45,617 nucleotides of DNA from Oscillospiraceae bacterium (lineage in GTDB: Bacteria > Bacillota > Clostridia > Oscillospirales > CAG-272): positions 1 through 45,617 of the forward strand of contig SVQL01000003.1 of the NCBI GenBank assembly GCA_015065365.1, given 5' to 3'. This document shows, piece by piece, positions 10,751-20,452 of the stretch. Numbering within the stretch: the first letter of the stretch is position 1; every line of letters starts with the position of its first letter. Both the position numbers and the translations under genes were made by a program. The notes beneath the pieces are model-generated. The model did no database searches. It worked only from the letters and a program-made list of their open reading frames with translations, and was not told the DNA's origin.

Positions 10751-10846
10751 ACTACCACCAAAACAGAATATATATATTATTATTTTATCATAATATTATT
10801 ATTTTGTAAATACTATTCAAAATTTTTACAAATTGATAAATTCTGT

Positions 10847-10875
10847 TTGACTTAATGAGATATATGTGTTATAAT
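10847..10875 (+). promoter_or_regulatory. Sigma-A type promoter of ruvC
   Basis: TTGACT -17 nt- TATAAT. Confidence 0.7.
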
Positions 10876-10904
10876 AAAAAATGGATTATTGTGGAGGTGT
10901 GCTG

Positions 10905-11405
10905 ATGATCATACTTGGTATTGACCCCGGGCTTGCCATTGTTGGTTGGGGCGTGGTAGAATATAAAGCTTCGCATTTCAAGGTTTTGGGGTATGGGGCT
11001 ATTGAAACTCCTGCGGGTACTCCCACCGAGGAACGCCTATCCATGATATTCGACGGGATACGTCAGCTCATAGAAACCTATCGTCCTGAGCACGTTGCTG
11101 TGGAGGAGCTTTTCTTTAACACGAATATAACCACTGGTATTCGGGTAGCAGAGGCGCGCGGTGTCATAATTATGTGCGCCCATAAGCTTGGTGTTAAGGT
11201 TTATGAATACACTCCGTTGCAGGTAAAACAATCTGTCGTAGGCTTTGGTAGAGCGGAAAAGAAGCAGGTGATAGCAATGGTTACAATGCTGCTTGGACTA
11301 AATAAGCCACCAAAACCTGATGACACGGCAGACGCGTTGGCGATAGCAATATGTCATGCCCATTCGGGAGCATCAAGACTTGCTGGATATTATAACTTAA
11401 AATGA
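10905..11405 (+). CDS. ruvC: Crossover junction endodeoxyribonuclease RuvC
   Basis: MIILGIDPGLAIVGWGVV; VAVEELFFNTN; DDTADALAIAICH. Confidence 0.96.
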   Translation: MIILGIDPGLAIVGWGVVEYKASHFKVLGYGAIETPAGTPTEERLSMIFDGIRQLIETYRPEHVAVEELFFNTNITTGIRVAEARGVIIMCAHKLGVKVYEYTPLQVKQSVVGFGRAEKKQVIAMVTMLLGLNKPPKPDDTADALAIAICHAHSGASRLAGYYNLK

Positions 11406-12292
11406 GTGTGAAACTTGGAGGAAATATGTGGGTAGCAGATAATTGGAAGGACTACGAGCTCTTGGACGCATCTGACGGTGAGCGCCTTGAGCGTTGGGGC
11501 AGCTTTATTTTAAAGCGTCCCGATCCTCAGATAATTTGGAAAAACAGCGCCATACATAAAAAATGGAATACTGCTGATGCAATATATACACGTTCTGCAA
11601 AGGGCGGCGGTGAATGGACAAAAAACAATCTCCCCGAGCAGTGGACGATTTCTTACGGCAATCTTAAATTTAATCTTAAGCCTATGGGCTTTAAGCATAC
11701 CGGACTTTTTCCCGAGCAAGCTGTAAATTGGGATTGGTTTTCTTCGCTTATACGTAGCGCAAACAGACCTATAAAGGTGCTTAATCTTTTTGCTTATACA
11801 GGTGGAGCGACGCTTGCGGCAGCTGCTGCCGGGGCATCTGTCGTACACGTTGATGCGTCTAAGGGAATGGTTGCGCAGGCTAAGCTTAATGCAAAGATTT
11901 CGGGACTTGAGGACGCGCCTATCCGTTACATAGTTGACGATTGCAAGAAGTTTGTTGAGCGCGAAATCAGACGAGGAAACAAATATGATGCCATAATTAT
12001 GGACCCTCCGTCATACGGCAGAGGTCCATCAGGCGAAATATGGAAAATAGAAGACAGTGTTCACGAGCTTGTTTCTCTTACTGCAAAAATTCTTTCAGAA
12101 GATCCTTTGTTCTTCTTGATAAACTCATATACGACAGGGCTTTCACCTGCCGCGATGCAGTACATAATGGGACTCACCGTTGCCTCAAAGCATGGGGGGA
12201 TTATTGAGTCGGGAGAGCTCGGATTAAAGGTTACCGCAACCGAACTCTGTGTTCCTTGCGGTGCAAGCGCAAGATGGTATTCAAAAAAATAA
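11402..12292 (+). CDS. Class I SAM-dependent methyltransferase (RlmI/COG1092-like)
   Basis: VLNLFAYTGGATLAAAAAGASVVHVDASKGMVAQAKLN; IIMDPPSYGRG; 4-nt ATGA overlap with ruvC. Confidence 0.88.
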   Translation: MSVKLGGNMWVADNWKDYELLDASDGERLERWGSFILKRPDPQIIWKNSAIHKKWNTADAIYTRSAKGGGEWTKNNLPEQWTISYGNLKFNLKPMGFKHTGLFPEQAVNWDWFSSLIRSANRPIKVLNLFAYTGGATLAAAAAGASVVHVDASKGMVAQAKLNAKISGLEDAPIRYIVDDCKKFVEREIRRGNKYDAIIMDPPSYGRGPSGEIWKIEDSVHELVSLTAKILSEDPLFFLINSYTTGLSPAAMQYIMGLTVASKHGGIIESGELGLKVTATELCVPCGASARWYSKK

Positions 12293-12311
12293 ACTAAAAA
12301 GAGGACTGTTA

Positions 12312-13193
12312 ATGAATCCGTTTATAAAGGTAAAAGGCCTTACCTACTGTTACGATGACAACGATAACGGAAAGGGTTGTACCCAGCCTACACTCAAAAA
12401 TCTCGATCTTGAAATAAACGAGGGAGAGTTTGTGGCTGTTCTTGGCCATAATGGCTCGGGGAAATCGACGTTTGCCAAGCTTCTGAATATGATTCTCGTT
12501 CCAACTTCGGGAGAGATATACGTTGACGGTAAAAACGTAAGCGACCCTAATATGACTGACGACGAGGTGCTTGCGCTCAGAAAGAACGTAGGAATGGTAT
12601 TTCAGAATCCGGACAATCAGCTTGTAGCTACCATAGTAGAGGATGATGTTGCGTTCGGACCTGAAAATCTCGGTATTTCGAGTCAAGAGATACGTCAGCG
12701 TGTCGATAATGCATTGAAGGACGTTGGAATGCTTGAATATTCACAGCATGAGCCTCACAGGCTCTCGGGCGGACAAAAACAACGAGTAGCGATTGCAGGC
12801 GTAATTGCTATGATGCCAAGATGCATAATTTTTGACGAATCCACCGCTATGCTTGATCCAATGGGGCGCAAAGAGGTTATGAATACAATAATTCGCCTCA
12901 ATAAAGAAAAGAAAATTACCGTTATTATGATAACGCACTATATGGAAGAAGCTGCTATGGCAGACAGAATAGTAGTTATCAACGATGGAAATCTTGTAAT
13001 TGACGGAACGCCTAATCAGATTTTTGAACGCTACGACGTCCTTAAATCATGCGGCCTTAATGTCCCTCAATGCACTGAGCTCGTACACCGTTTGCGCAGT
13101 GAAGGCTTCACAATTGAAGGCGATTGCGTTACAGTAGAGCAATGTGCAGACACATTAGTGGCATTCTTGACAAAGGAAGAGAGAAATGTCTAA
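12312..13193 (+). CDS. ecfA1: Energy-coupling factor transporter ATPase EcfA1
   Basis: GHNGSGKST, LSGGQKQRVAIAGVIAM, IIFDESTAMLDP; upstream of ecfA2-ecfT. Confidence 0.93.
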   Translation: MNPFIKVKGLTYCYDDNDNGKGCTQPTLKNLDLEINEGEFVAVLGHNGSGKSTFAKLLNMILVPTSGEIYVDGKNVSDPNMTDDEVLALRKNVGMVFQNPDNQLVATIVEDDVAFGPENLGISSQEIRQRVDNALKDVGMLEYSQHEPHRLSGGQKQRVAIAGVIAMMPRCIIFDESTAMLDPMGRKEVMNTIIRLNKEKKITVIMITHYMEEAAMADRIVVINDGNLVIDGTPNQIFERYDVLKSCGLNVPQCTELVHRLRSEGFTIEGDCVTVEQCADTLVAFLTKEERNV

Positions 13194-14046
13194 AATTGTA
13201 CTTGAAAACGTAAGCTTTTATCACGGCAAGGGTACACCTTACCAGATACAAGCCCTAAAAAATGTAAATCTTAATATTCCCGAAGGTTGTATAACCGGAA
13301 TTATTGGACACACAGGCTCCGGAAAGTCAACATTGGTTCAAATGTTTAACGGACTTCTTGCTCCGCACGAAGGGCGAGTTCTTATTGACGGTAATGATAT
13401 TTGGAGCAACAAAAAGAAAATCCGTGACGTGAGATTCAAGGTTGGACTTGTTATGCAATATCCGGAATATCAGCTTTTTGAAGAAACCGTATATAAAGAT
13501 ATAGCCTTTGGACCATCCAATATGGGGCTCGACGAAAACGACGTTAAGTACAGAGTCCTTGAAGCCGCAGATTTTGTTGGAATAGATAGAGAGCTTCTCG
13601 ACAAATCTCCCTTTGATCTTTCAGGGGGGCAAAAGAGAAGAGTGGCTATTGCCGGTATAATTGCTATGCGTCCTGAGGTTCTCGTTTTGGATGAGCCCGC
13701 CGCAGGTCTTGACCCTCGTGGACGCGATGCTATATTTGCTAATATAGCAGATTACCAAAAAAAAAGCAAAAGTACTGTAGTAATAGTCAGCCACAGTATG
13801 GAGGACATGGCAAAGCTATGTGACAATCTCGTGGTTATGTCCGGTGGTGAAATTCTCATGACGGGCGACAGGGGTACGGTTTTTGCGCAAGCGGACATGC
13901 TTACAGACGTAGGACTTGGTGTTCCTCAGATCACTCGTCTTATGAATCTCATTAAAGCTCGCGGAATAGATGTAAGTGACGGAATTTTCACCGTTGACAT
14001 GGCGTTTGATTTTTTGAAAAAATATATAAGGGAAAACGGTAACTAA
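13186..14046 (+). CDS. ecfA2: Energy-coupling factor transporter ATPase EcfA2
   Basis: GHTGSGKSTL, LSGGQKRRVAIAG, VLDEPAAGLDP. Confidence 0.93.
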   Translation: MSKIVLENVSFYHGKGTPYQIQALKNVNLNIPEGCITGIIGHTGSGKSTLVQMFNGLLAPHEGRVLIDGNDIWSNKKKIRDVRFKVGLVMQYPEYQLFEETVYKDIAFGPSNMGLDENDVKYRVLEAADFVGIDRELLDKSPFDLSGGQKRRVAIAGIIAMRPEVLVLDEPAAGLDPRGRDAIFANIADYQKKSKSTVVIVSHSMEDMAKLCDNLVVMSGGEILMTGDRGTVFAQADMLTDVGLGVPQITRLMNLIKARGIDVSDGIFTVDMAFDFLKKYIRENGN

Positions 14047-14049
14047 AAA

Positions 14050-14868
14050 ATGAAAGGTATTGCTCTTGGGCAGTATTATCCCGCCAATTCGTTTTTGCAT
14101 AAAACAGATCCGAGAATAAAAATAATTCTATCGATTTTATTTATTATATGTTCTTTCATATGTAAAAACGTATTCAGCTTTGCGCTTTTGGCACTTGGGT
14201 CAATTGCTTTGATAATAATAGGAAAAATCCCATTGAGGATAGTATTCAAGGGACTTAAACCAATTTTAATAGTCTTAATTATAACTTCGCTATTCAATAT
14301 TCTTTGGACTGCCGGAGAAACAAGCTTACTTAGTTGGTGGATCTTTGATATTTATCTTGAGGGTATATACGCTGCCGTGTTTATGGTGGTTAGAATCACC
14401 TCGTTGGTTATAGGAACTACGATGTTTCTTACCTATACTACAACTCCGATAGCTCTTACAGATGCTATTGAGGATCTTTTGTCACCTTTGAAAAAGCTTC
14501 GAGTTCCTGTTCATGAATTTGCAATGATGATGACTATTGCATTGCGATTTATCCCTACTCTGGTCGAAGAAACTGATAAGATAATGACCGCGCAGAAGGC
14601 AAGAGGCATTGACTTCTCAAGCGGAAGTCTTATCAAGCGCGCAAAGGCGCTTATACCGATACTTATACCTTTATTTGTGTCGGCATTCAATCGAGCATCT
14701 GATCTTGCAACCGCAATGGAATGCAGATGCTATCACGGCGGAGAAGGAAGAACGAGAATGAAGGTCAGATATCTGAAGTTTTCTGATTTTATTCCGCTTA
14801 TTATTATGGTTGCTTTTTCAGCCGGATTAGTTACGTTTAATATTCTCGGTTGGATATATACTATGTGA
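14050..14868 (+). CDS. ecfT: Energy-coupling factor transporter transmembrane protein EcfT
   Basis: GQYYPANSFLHKTDPRIKI; MMTIALRFIPTLVEETDKIMTAQKARGIDF. Confidence 0.95.
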   Translation: MKGIALGQYYPANSFLHKTDPRIKIILSILFIICSFICKNVFSFALLALGSIALIIIGKIPLRIVFKGLKPILIVLIITSLFNILWTAGETSLLSWWIFDIYLEGIYAAVFMVVRITSLVIGTTMFLTYTTTPIALTDAIEDLLSPLKKLRVPVHEFAMMMTIALRFIPTLVEETDKIMTAQKARGIDFSSGSLIKRAKALIPILIPLFVSAFNRASDLATAMECRCYHGGEGRTRMKVRYLKFSDFIPLIIMVAFSAGLVTFNILGWIYTM

Positions 14869-14888
14869 CGTATAAGGAGCAAATTAAT

Positions 14889-15647
14889 ATGAAAATATTG
14901 CTCGATATTTCTTTTCTTGGAACTTTATATCGAGGATATCAGGTTCAGCCAAATGCAAAAACGGTGCAAGGCGAGCTGACGAGGGCGGCAAAAGAATTGT
15001 TTGGGTTTGACTGTGATATTGTAGGATGTAGCCGTACGGATAGCGGAGTTCATGCAATGCATTTTATGGCGACAATAAATCAAAAAGGAAGCGATGGAAT
15101 AGTCACTGCGATTGCTTTAGAAAAAATTCCTTCCGCGCTTAATTTTTATCTTCCTACCGATATTACCGTAAATTCAGCTTTATGGGTTGGAGATAGCTTT
15201 CATCCAAGATATGACGTAAGGAACAAAGAATATATATACAAAATTTGGAACGGAAGAAACAGAAATCCTTTTTTGCAGGGAAGAAGTTGGCATTATCCTC
15301 GTAAAATAGATGATGCTGCGTTGCAAAAAATGAATCTTGCAGCTCAAAGATTTGTGGGAACGTATGATTTTTCGGCATATATGTCGGCAAATTCAAACGT
15401 AAAAAGCACCGTCAGAACCATATTCTCCGCTTGTGTTGAACGTGAGGGTGACGTTATTTCCTTTCGTATATGCGGAAGCGGATTTTTATACAACATGGTT
15501 CGTATCATGATGGGAACGTTGATAGCTGTATCGGAGAATAAAATTACTCCTGATGATATTGAAGCTATTACACAATCAAAAGACCGCAATCGTGCGGGAA
15601 TTACTGCTCCCGCCGAGGGGTTGTATCTTAATAACGTTACATATTGA
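14889..15647 (+). CDS. truA: tRNA pseudouridine(38-40) synthase TruA
   Basis: GYQVQPNAKTVQGEL, CSRTDSGVHA, GSGFLYNMVRIMMGTL. Confidence 0.96.
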   Translation: MKILLDISFLGTLYRGYQVQPNAKTVQGELTRAAKELFGFDCDIVGCSRTDSGVHAMHFMATINQKGSDGIVTAIALEKIPSALNFYLPTDITVNSALWVGDSFHPRYDVRNKEYIYKIWNGRNRNPFLQGRSWHYPRKIDDAALQKMNLAAQRFVGTYDFSAYMSANSNVKSTVRTIFSACVEREGDVISFRICGSGFLYNMVRIMMGTLIAVSENKITPDDIEAITQSKDRNRAGITAPAEGLYLNNVTY

Positions 15648-15701
15648 TTTTGATTTTAATTTAATTCAAATTTTAATATTTTTGAAAGGGGTCGAAGTTC
15701 T

Positions 15702-16988
15702 GTGTTAGGTAAAAACAATAAAAACAAAAAAGAGCAATCAGCGAATTTTCGCTCAAAATTCGGCTTCTTGGGTAAGCTTGGTAACTATTTCAACCCCGAA
15801 CCACAAAAGGAACGTGTTCTTCGTCACGAGGACTTTAATGCAGCAGGAGACGTGTTCTATGCATCTGTTTCCGCAGGATATAAGATTTCTCAAAGAATTA
15901 TCGTAATAATTCTTATCGTGTTTTTGCTCTTTTCGCTTATAACGAATTTTAATCATATTACCTATGATAATTTCTTCTACATTTTGAAGGATTTCGTAGC
16001 CGCGGCGGACGTAGAATCTACCAATTACGAAACGCTTTCATATACGTCCAATCCAAGGAACTTTTTTGCACTATACAGAGGCGGCTTAACCGTAGCAAAT
16101 CCATCAAAAATAACTGCGTTTACCGCCACGGGCAGACAGACCATAAATTCTTCCGTTCAATTTTCATCACCATGTATTAAAAGCTCGGATAGATATTTCG
16201 TTGTTTACGACATATCGGGTACGACGTTTGCCGTATATAATTCATTCGCAAGAATTTATAAAGAGGATTTAGAATATCCTGTTACTGGTGCTTGCTTTGC
16301 CCAAAACGGTAATATGGCTATTATGACAAGGGATATTGACCACAAATCCATAGTACACGTTTACAATGATAATTTTAAAAAGCTCTTTACTGTGCCTTCT
16401 TCAACAAAATATGCTTTTGATGTGTCAATGAACAGCGAAGCTGATAGGCTTGCTATAACCTATTTTGACATAGGCATGGGAATGGGAAGAATAACAGTTG
16501 ACGTATATAATCTCTCGGGTAAGGAAGTCACCGATATTGTTATTGATGGTGAATACGTACTGTCAACGGGATTTATTTCGGAAAATATTTTTGCCGTTGT
16601 AACTGATAGAGCAGTTCATCTGTACGACAAGAATTTTGAAGATATAGATGATTACTACGATTACGGTGGCGGAACCGTTACGGGATATCGTGTAAACGAG
16701 TATGGAGTTGCCGTAGCTTATACCGTAAATTCTCAAAATATAGCTATTGCATTTGACAAATCCGGAAATATGTTATATAATGAAAATATTGACAGTAACA
16801 TAAAAGACGTTGATATTTTTGGAGAATATATTTTCTTTAGAACAGATTCCGGAGTTGTGCGTATCAATACATCAAGCTTTGATGAACAGCAGCTGACATC
16901 GGGACAGGGCGATATGCTTATATACAGTGAAGATACCGCGTTAATTTGTGGAGATTCAAAAGCTGAATATTTAGTATTCGGAGAATGA
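15702..16988 (+). CDS. DUF5711-like family protein: single TM helix plus beta-propeller-like extracytoplasmic domain
   Basis: GTG start; one TM (IIVIILIVFLLFSLI); repeated YxxxG/VxVYN-type beta-blade segments. Confidence 0.65.
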   Translation: MLGKNNKNKKEQSANFRSKFGFLGKLGNYFNPEPQKERVLRHEDFNAAGDVFYASVSAGYKISQRIIVIILIVFLLFSLITNFNHITYDNFFYILKDFVAAADVESTNYETLSYTSNPRNFFALYRGGLTVANPSKITAFTATGRQTINSSVQFSSPCIKSSDRYFVVYDISGTTFAVYNSFARIYKEDLEYPVTGACFAQNGNMAIMTRDIDHKSIVHVYNDNFKKLFTVPSSTKYAFDVSMNSEADRLAITYFDIGMGMGRITVDVYNLSGKEVTDIVIDGEYVLSTGFISENIFAVVTDRAVHLYDKNFEDIDDYYDYGGGTVTGYRVNEYGVAVAYTVNSQNIAIAFDKSGNMLYNENIDSNIKDVDIFGEYIFFRTDSGVVRINTSSFDEQQLTSGQGDMLIYSEDTALICGDSKAEYLVFGE

Positions 16989-17010
16989 TTTTAAGTAAAG
17001 GAGGCAAAAA

Positions 17011-17478
17011 ATGACTGTTAAAAAAAGAAATAAGCAACGTTTTAAAACGGTACTGTTTGTATTTGTATCATTGCTTTCTGTATTACACGGTCTTGATTTT
17101 GGCGACCTTTTGCTTCCCGATCTTATTGACATAGGTACTGAAATATTAAGTATAAGCTTTTCTGAAAAAATTTACAGCACGTTAGTCGCGGTTTTGGGGA
17201 CAATTATATTATTGATATCTGTTTGCGTACTGTTAAAACGTGTTTTTAGAATAATAGACGGAAAATCTGACAAAAGAATCAAAAAAGCCCTGTTGCACAG
17301 AATCTGTACGGCACTCAGCGCATTCTTTGAAAAATTTACCGTTAAGTTTGTTTACAGAAAAGCTATACGTATTGTAAAAAAATATGTAATAGATTTAAAA
17401 GCCAAAGCAATCTTCGACAAGCAAATGAAAATGCCCAGACAACTGCTTGTCTTGCGATTCTCGCGAATTTTAATTTGA
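17011..17478 (+). CDS. Hypothetical membrane protein
   Basis: SD aaggagg before ATG; two hydrophobic helices. Confidence 0.7.
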   Translation: MTVKKRNKQRFKTVLFVFVSLLSVLHGLDFGDLLLPDLIDIGTEILSISFSEKIYSTLVAVLGTIILLISVCVLLKRVFRIIDGKSDKRIKKALLHRICTALSAFFEKFTVKFVYRKAIRIVKKYVIDLKAKAIFDKQMKMPRQLLVLRFSRILI

Positions 17479-17535
17479 TAAAAACCTCTTTAAGCAATTT
17501 TACAAATAAACTATTTGATTAGAGGTAAAAACAAA

Positions 17536-18120
17536 ATGAAGTTAAAAAACATTCCAAATATTTTGTCAATTATCAGAATATTATTGGTTTTTGTATTCGT
17601 AATAATTCTTTTCGTATTTGATAATTTACCGCTTGCATTGCTTACGTTTTTAATCGCTGGACTTACGGATGTTGTTGACGGATATCTTGCACGAAGAAAC
17701 AACTGGATAACAAATCTCGGCAAAATTCTTGATCCTGTTGCTGATAAACTGATGCAATGTACCGTACTTGTAAGCCTTTTGATTAAGGGAATAGTTCCGT
17801 GGTGGTTTGTAGTTCCTTTCTTTGTGAAGGAAATACTTACGCTTATACTTGGTGCGGTAGTTATTCGCCGCAGGAGCGTTAACGTAGTAAGCAAGTGGTA
17901 CGGTAAATTTGCGGTTTGTCTGTTCTACGCAACCGTGGCGGTAGCTATTTTGTTCAATAATTTCCTTGTAAAGCATCCTCTTATTTATGTTTTAATATTC
18001 ATTCCCGCAATTGTTTTTGCAATAGGTGCAATGATAGCTTATATCAAGCACTATGCATATCTAAAAAAAGAAGAGATAAACAAAAGCGGTATTATAGATA
18101 ATATCCGAAAGGGCCAGTGA
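17536..18120 (+). CDS. pgsA: CDP-diacylglycerol--glycerol-3-phosphate 3-phosphatidyltransferase-like
   Basis: CDP-alcohol phosphatidyltransferase motif DVVDGYLARRNNWITNLGKILDPVADK. Confidence 0.92.
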   Translation: MKLKNIPNILSIIRILLVFVFVIILFVFDNLPLALLTFLIAGLTDVVDGYLARRNNWITNLGKILDPVADKLMQCTVLVSLLIKGIVPWWFVVPFFVKEILTLILGAVVIRRRSVNVVSKWYGKFAVCLFYATVAVAILFNNFLVKHPLIYVLIFIPAIVFAIGAMIAYIKHYAYLKKEEINKSGIIDNIRKGQ

Positions 18121-18149
18121 CGCTATTGCGTACTGAATTGTAATTTGTA

Positions 18150-20450
18150 ATGGTAATGTGTTCAAGATGCCACAAAAGAGTGGCGGTGGTTTTCGTAACC
18201 AAATTAGAAAATGGAAATAAAATAAACGATGGCTTGTGCTTAAGATGCGCCAAGGAACTGGGATTGCCGGTTGATAATATGCTTGGCAACGTAATGAATC
18301 AGTATGGAATATCTGCTGACGATCTTGAAGCTATGGAGGATAATCTCAATAACATGATGCCGGCTCCGTCAGATAATGATGACGTTGAGGAAGGTGGCGC
18401 TCCCGCTATTGACCTTCCTAAGCTTTTTGAGGATGCCGGACTTCCATCAAACACTCCCGAATTGCAGAATCGCACTAAAAAGAAAAACGGTGACGACAGC
18501 TCAAAGCAAAAGAAATATAAATTTCTTGATACCTATTGCCGCAATCTTACAAAGCGCGCAGCAGATGGAAAGCTTGACAGAATTATCGGCAGAGATAAGG
18601 AGCTAGACAGAGTTATACAGATTCTTTGCCGAAGACAGAAAAACAATCCTTGTCTTATAGGCGAGCCGGGAGTTGGAAAGACCGCAATAGCAGAGGCTCT
18701 TGCGCAAAGGATTGCTGACGGAAACGTTCCGTATAAGCTTAAAGAGAAGCAGATATATCTCGTTGATCTTACGGCACTTGTTGCAGGAACGCAATTCAGA
18801 GGTCAGTTTGAGTCAAGAATTCTCGGGCTTCTCTCTGAGGTTAAAACGGCAGGGAACGTAATTCTCGTTATTGACGAGGTGCATAACATCGTAGGAACAG
18901 GAGATGCCGAGGGAAGTGTAAATGCAGCAAATATTCTTAAACCAGCACTTTCTAGGGGCGAGGTTCGCATTATAGGCGCAACCACACTTAACGAATACCG
19001 CAAATATATTGAAAAGGATACCGCGCTCGAAAGGAGATTTCAGCCTGTAACCGTAAACGAGCCTTCAATAGATGAAACAATCGAAATGCTTGAAGAAATA
19101 AAGCATTATTACGAGGAATTTCATTCTATAAAGATACCGGATGGGGTAGTTCGTCGAGCTGTAATTATGTCTGAAAGATATATAATGGACAGATATTTAC
19201 CCGATAAAGCAATAGATTTGCTTGACGAAGCAGCGTCAAAGCTTTCTCTTACAAGCTCGGTGTTGAACGAAGCTCAGGAAATTAGAGAAAAGCTCCTTAC
19301 ATTTAAGGAGCAGCGTGAGAACCTCGAATCACAGACTCCCGCTGATGAGAATGCCTCCCGCCGTTGCTATGAAGAGATTGCTGAAATCAAGGCTAAGGAA
19401 ATACAGCTTTCAGCAAAGCTTCGTGAAATTGAGCCTTCATGTGAGCAGGTGGTTCTTTCAGAGCAGGATATTGCAAACGTAATCGAGCTTTGGACAGGGA
19501 TTCCTGCAGTTGATATATCTAAGAATGAGTTTGAGCAGATAGATAATCTGGAAAACAGACTTAAGAGTCGAATTATAGGTCAGGATACCGCCGTTGAAGC
19601 AGTTGCAAGGGCAATCAAGCGTAACAGAGCGGGAATTTCCTATAAGAGAAAGCCAGTATCCTTTATATTTGCCGGTCCTACCGGCGTTGGAAAAACGGAG
19701 CTTGTTAAGACACTGGCAACCGACCTTTTCCATTCTCCGGAAACGCTTATAAGACTCGATATGTCTGAATTTATGGAGAAGCATTCAGTATCAAGAATTA
19801 TAGGAGCGCCTCCCGGATACGTTGGCTACGATGAGGCAGGTCAGCTTACTGAGAAAATACGTCGCCGCCCTTATTCGGTAGTGCTTTTTGACGAGATTGA
19901 AAAAGCGCATCCCGATGTGCTTAATATTCTTCTTCAGATACTTGATGATGGAAGAATTACGGACGCAAGAGGTAAAACCGTAAATTTTGAAAACACGGTT
20001 ATAGTTATGACTACTAACGCAGGCTCTGACAGCACCGCGTCAACCGTAGGCTTCTTTTCCTCAGAAGATACAGGGAAAAACAATAAGACAATGAAGGCAT
20101 TATCGGTATTCTTGCGCCCTGAATTTATAAACCGAGTTGATGAAATCATAACCTTTAATTCACTTACGGTTGATAATTTTAAAAAGATAGCCATAATAAT
20201 GCTTGAGGAGCTGAAGGCGGTTCTTAGTGAAAAGGATATACGCTTTACGTATTCCGATAAAGCGGTAGCTTTTATTGCACAAAAGTCGTATTCTCAAAAA
20301 TACGGTGCTAGAAATATGCGTAGATTCATTTGTACGCATGTTGAAGATCAGCTTGCCGAAAAGATCATTTCCGATTACGACAGAAGAATTTGCGGTGTTT
20401 CTCTGAAATATTCCTCAAAGGAAGATAAATTGATAATTGAGAGTATCTGA
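18150..20450 (+). CDS. ClpE-like Clp ATPase with N-terminal McsA-type zinc finger
   Basis: CSRCHKR...LCLRCAKELG zinc finger; two AAA+ modules (GEPGVGKT, VIDEVHNIVG; GPTGVGKTELVK, LFDEIEKAH); VGF loop in D2. Confidence 0.95.
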   Translation: MVMCSRCHKRVAVVFVTKLENGNKINDGLCLRCAKELGLPVDNMLGNVMNQYGISADDLEAMEDNLNNMMPAPSDNDDVEEGGAPAIDLPKLFEDAGLPSNTPELQNRTKKKNGDDSSKQKKYKFLDTYCRNLTKRAADGKLDRIIGRDKELDRVIQILCRRQKNNPCLIGEPGVGKTAIAEALAQRIADGNVPYKLKEKQIYLVDLTALVAGTQFRGQFESRILGLLSEVKTAGNVILVIDEVHNIVGTGDAEGSVNAANILKPALSRGEVRIIGATTLNEYRKYIEKDTALERRFQPVTVNEPSIDETIEMLEEIKHYYEEFHSIKIPDGVVRRAVIMSERYIMDRYLPDKAIDLLDEAASKLSLTSSVLNEAQEIREKLLTFKEQRENLESQTPADENASRRCYEEIAEIKAKEIQLSAKLREIEPSCEQVVLSEQDIANVIELWTGIPAVDISKNEFEQIDNLENRLKSRIIGQDTAVEAVARAIKRNRAGISYKRKPVSFIFAGPTGVGKTELVKTLATDLFHSPETLIRLDMSEFMEKHSVSRIIGAPPGYVGYDEAGQLTEKIRRRPYSVVLFDEIEKAHPDVLNILLQILDDGRITDARGKTVNFENTVIVMTTNAGSDSTASTVGFFSSEDTGKNNKTMKALSVFLRPEFINRVDEIITFNSLTVDNFKKIAIIMLEELKAVLSEKDIRFTYSDKAVAFIAQKSYSQKYGARNMRRFICTHVEDQLAEKIISDYDRRICGVSLKYSSKEDKLIIESI

Positions 20451-20452
20451 TA

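Noticed and set aside
17485-17526. ACCTCT/AGAGGT repeat around the pgsA SD
   Set aside because: Only 6 bp with a long loop; not distinguishable from chance.
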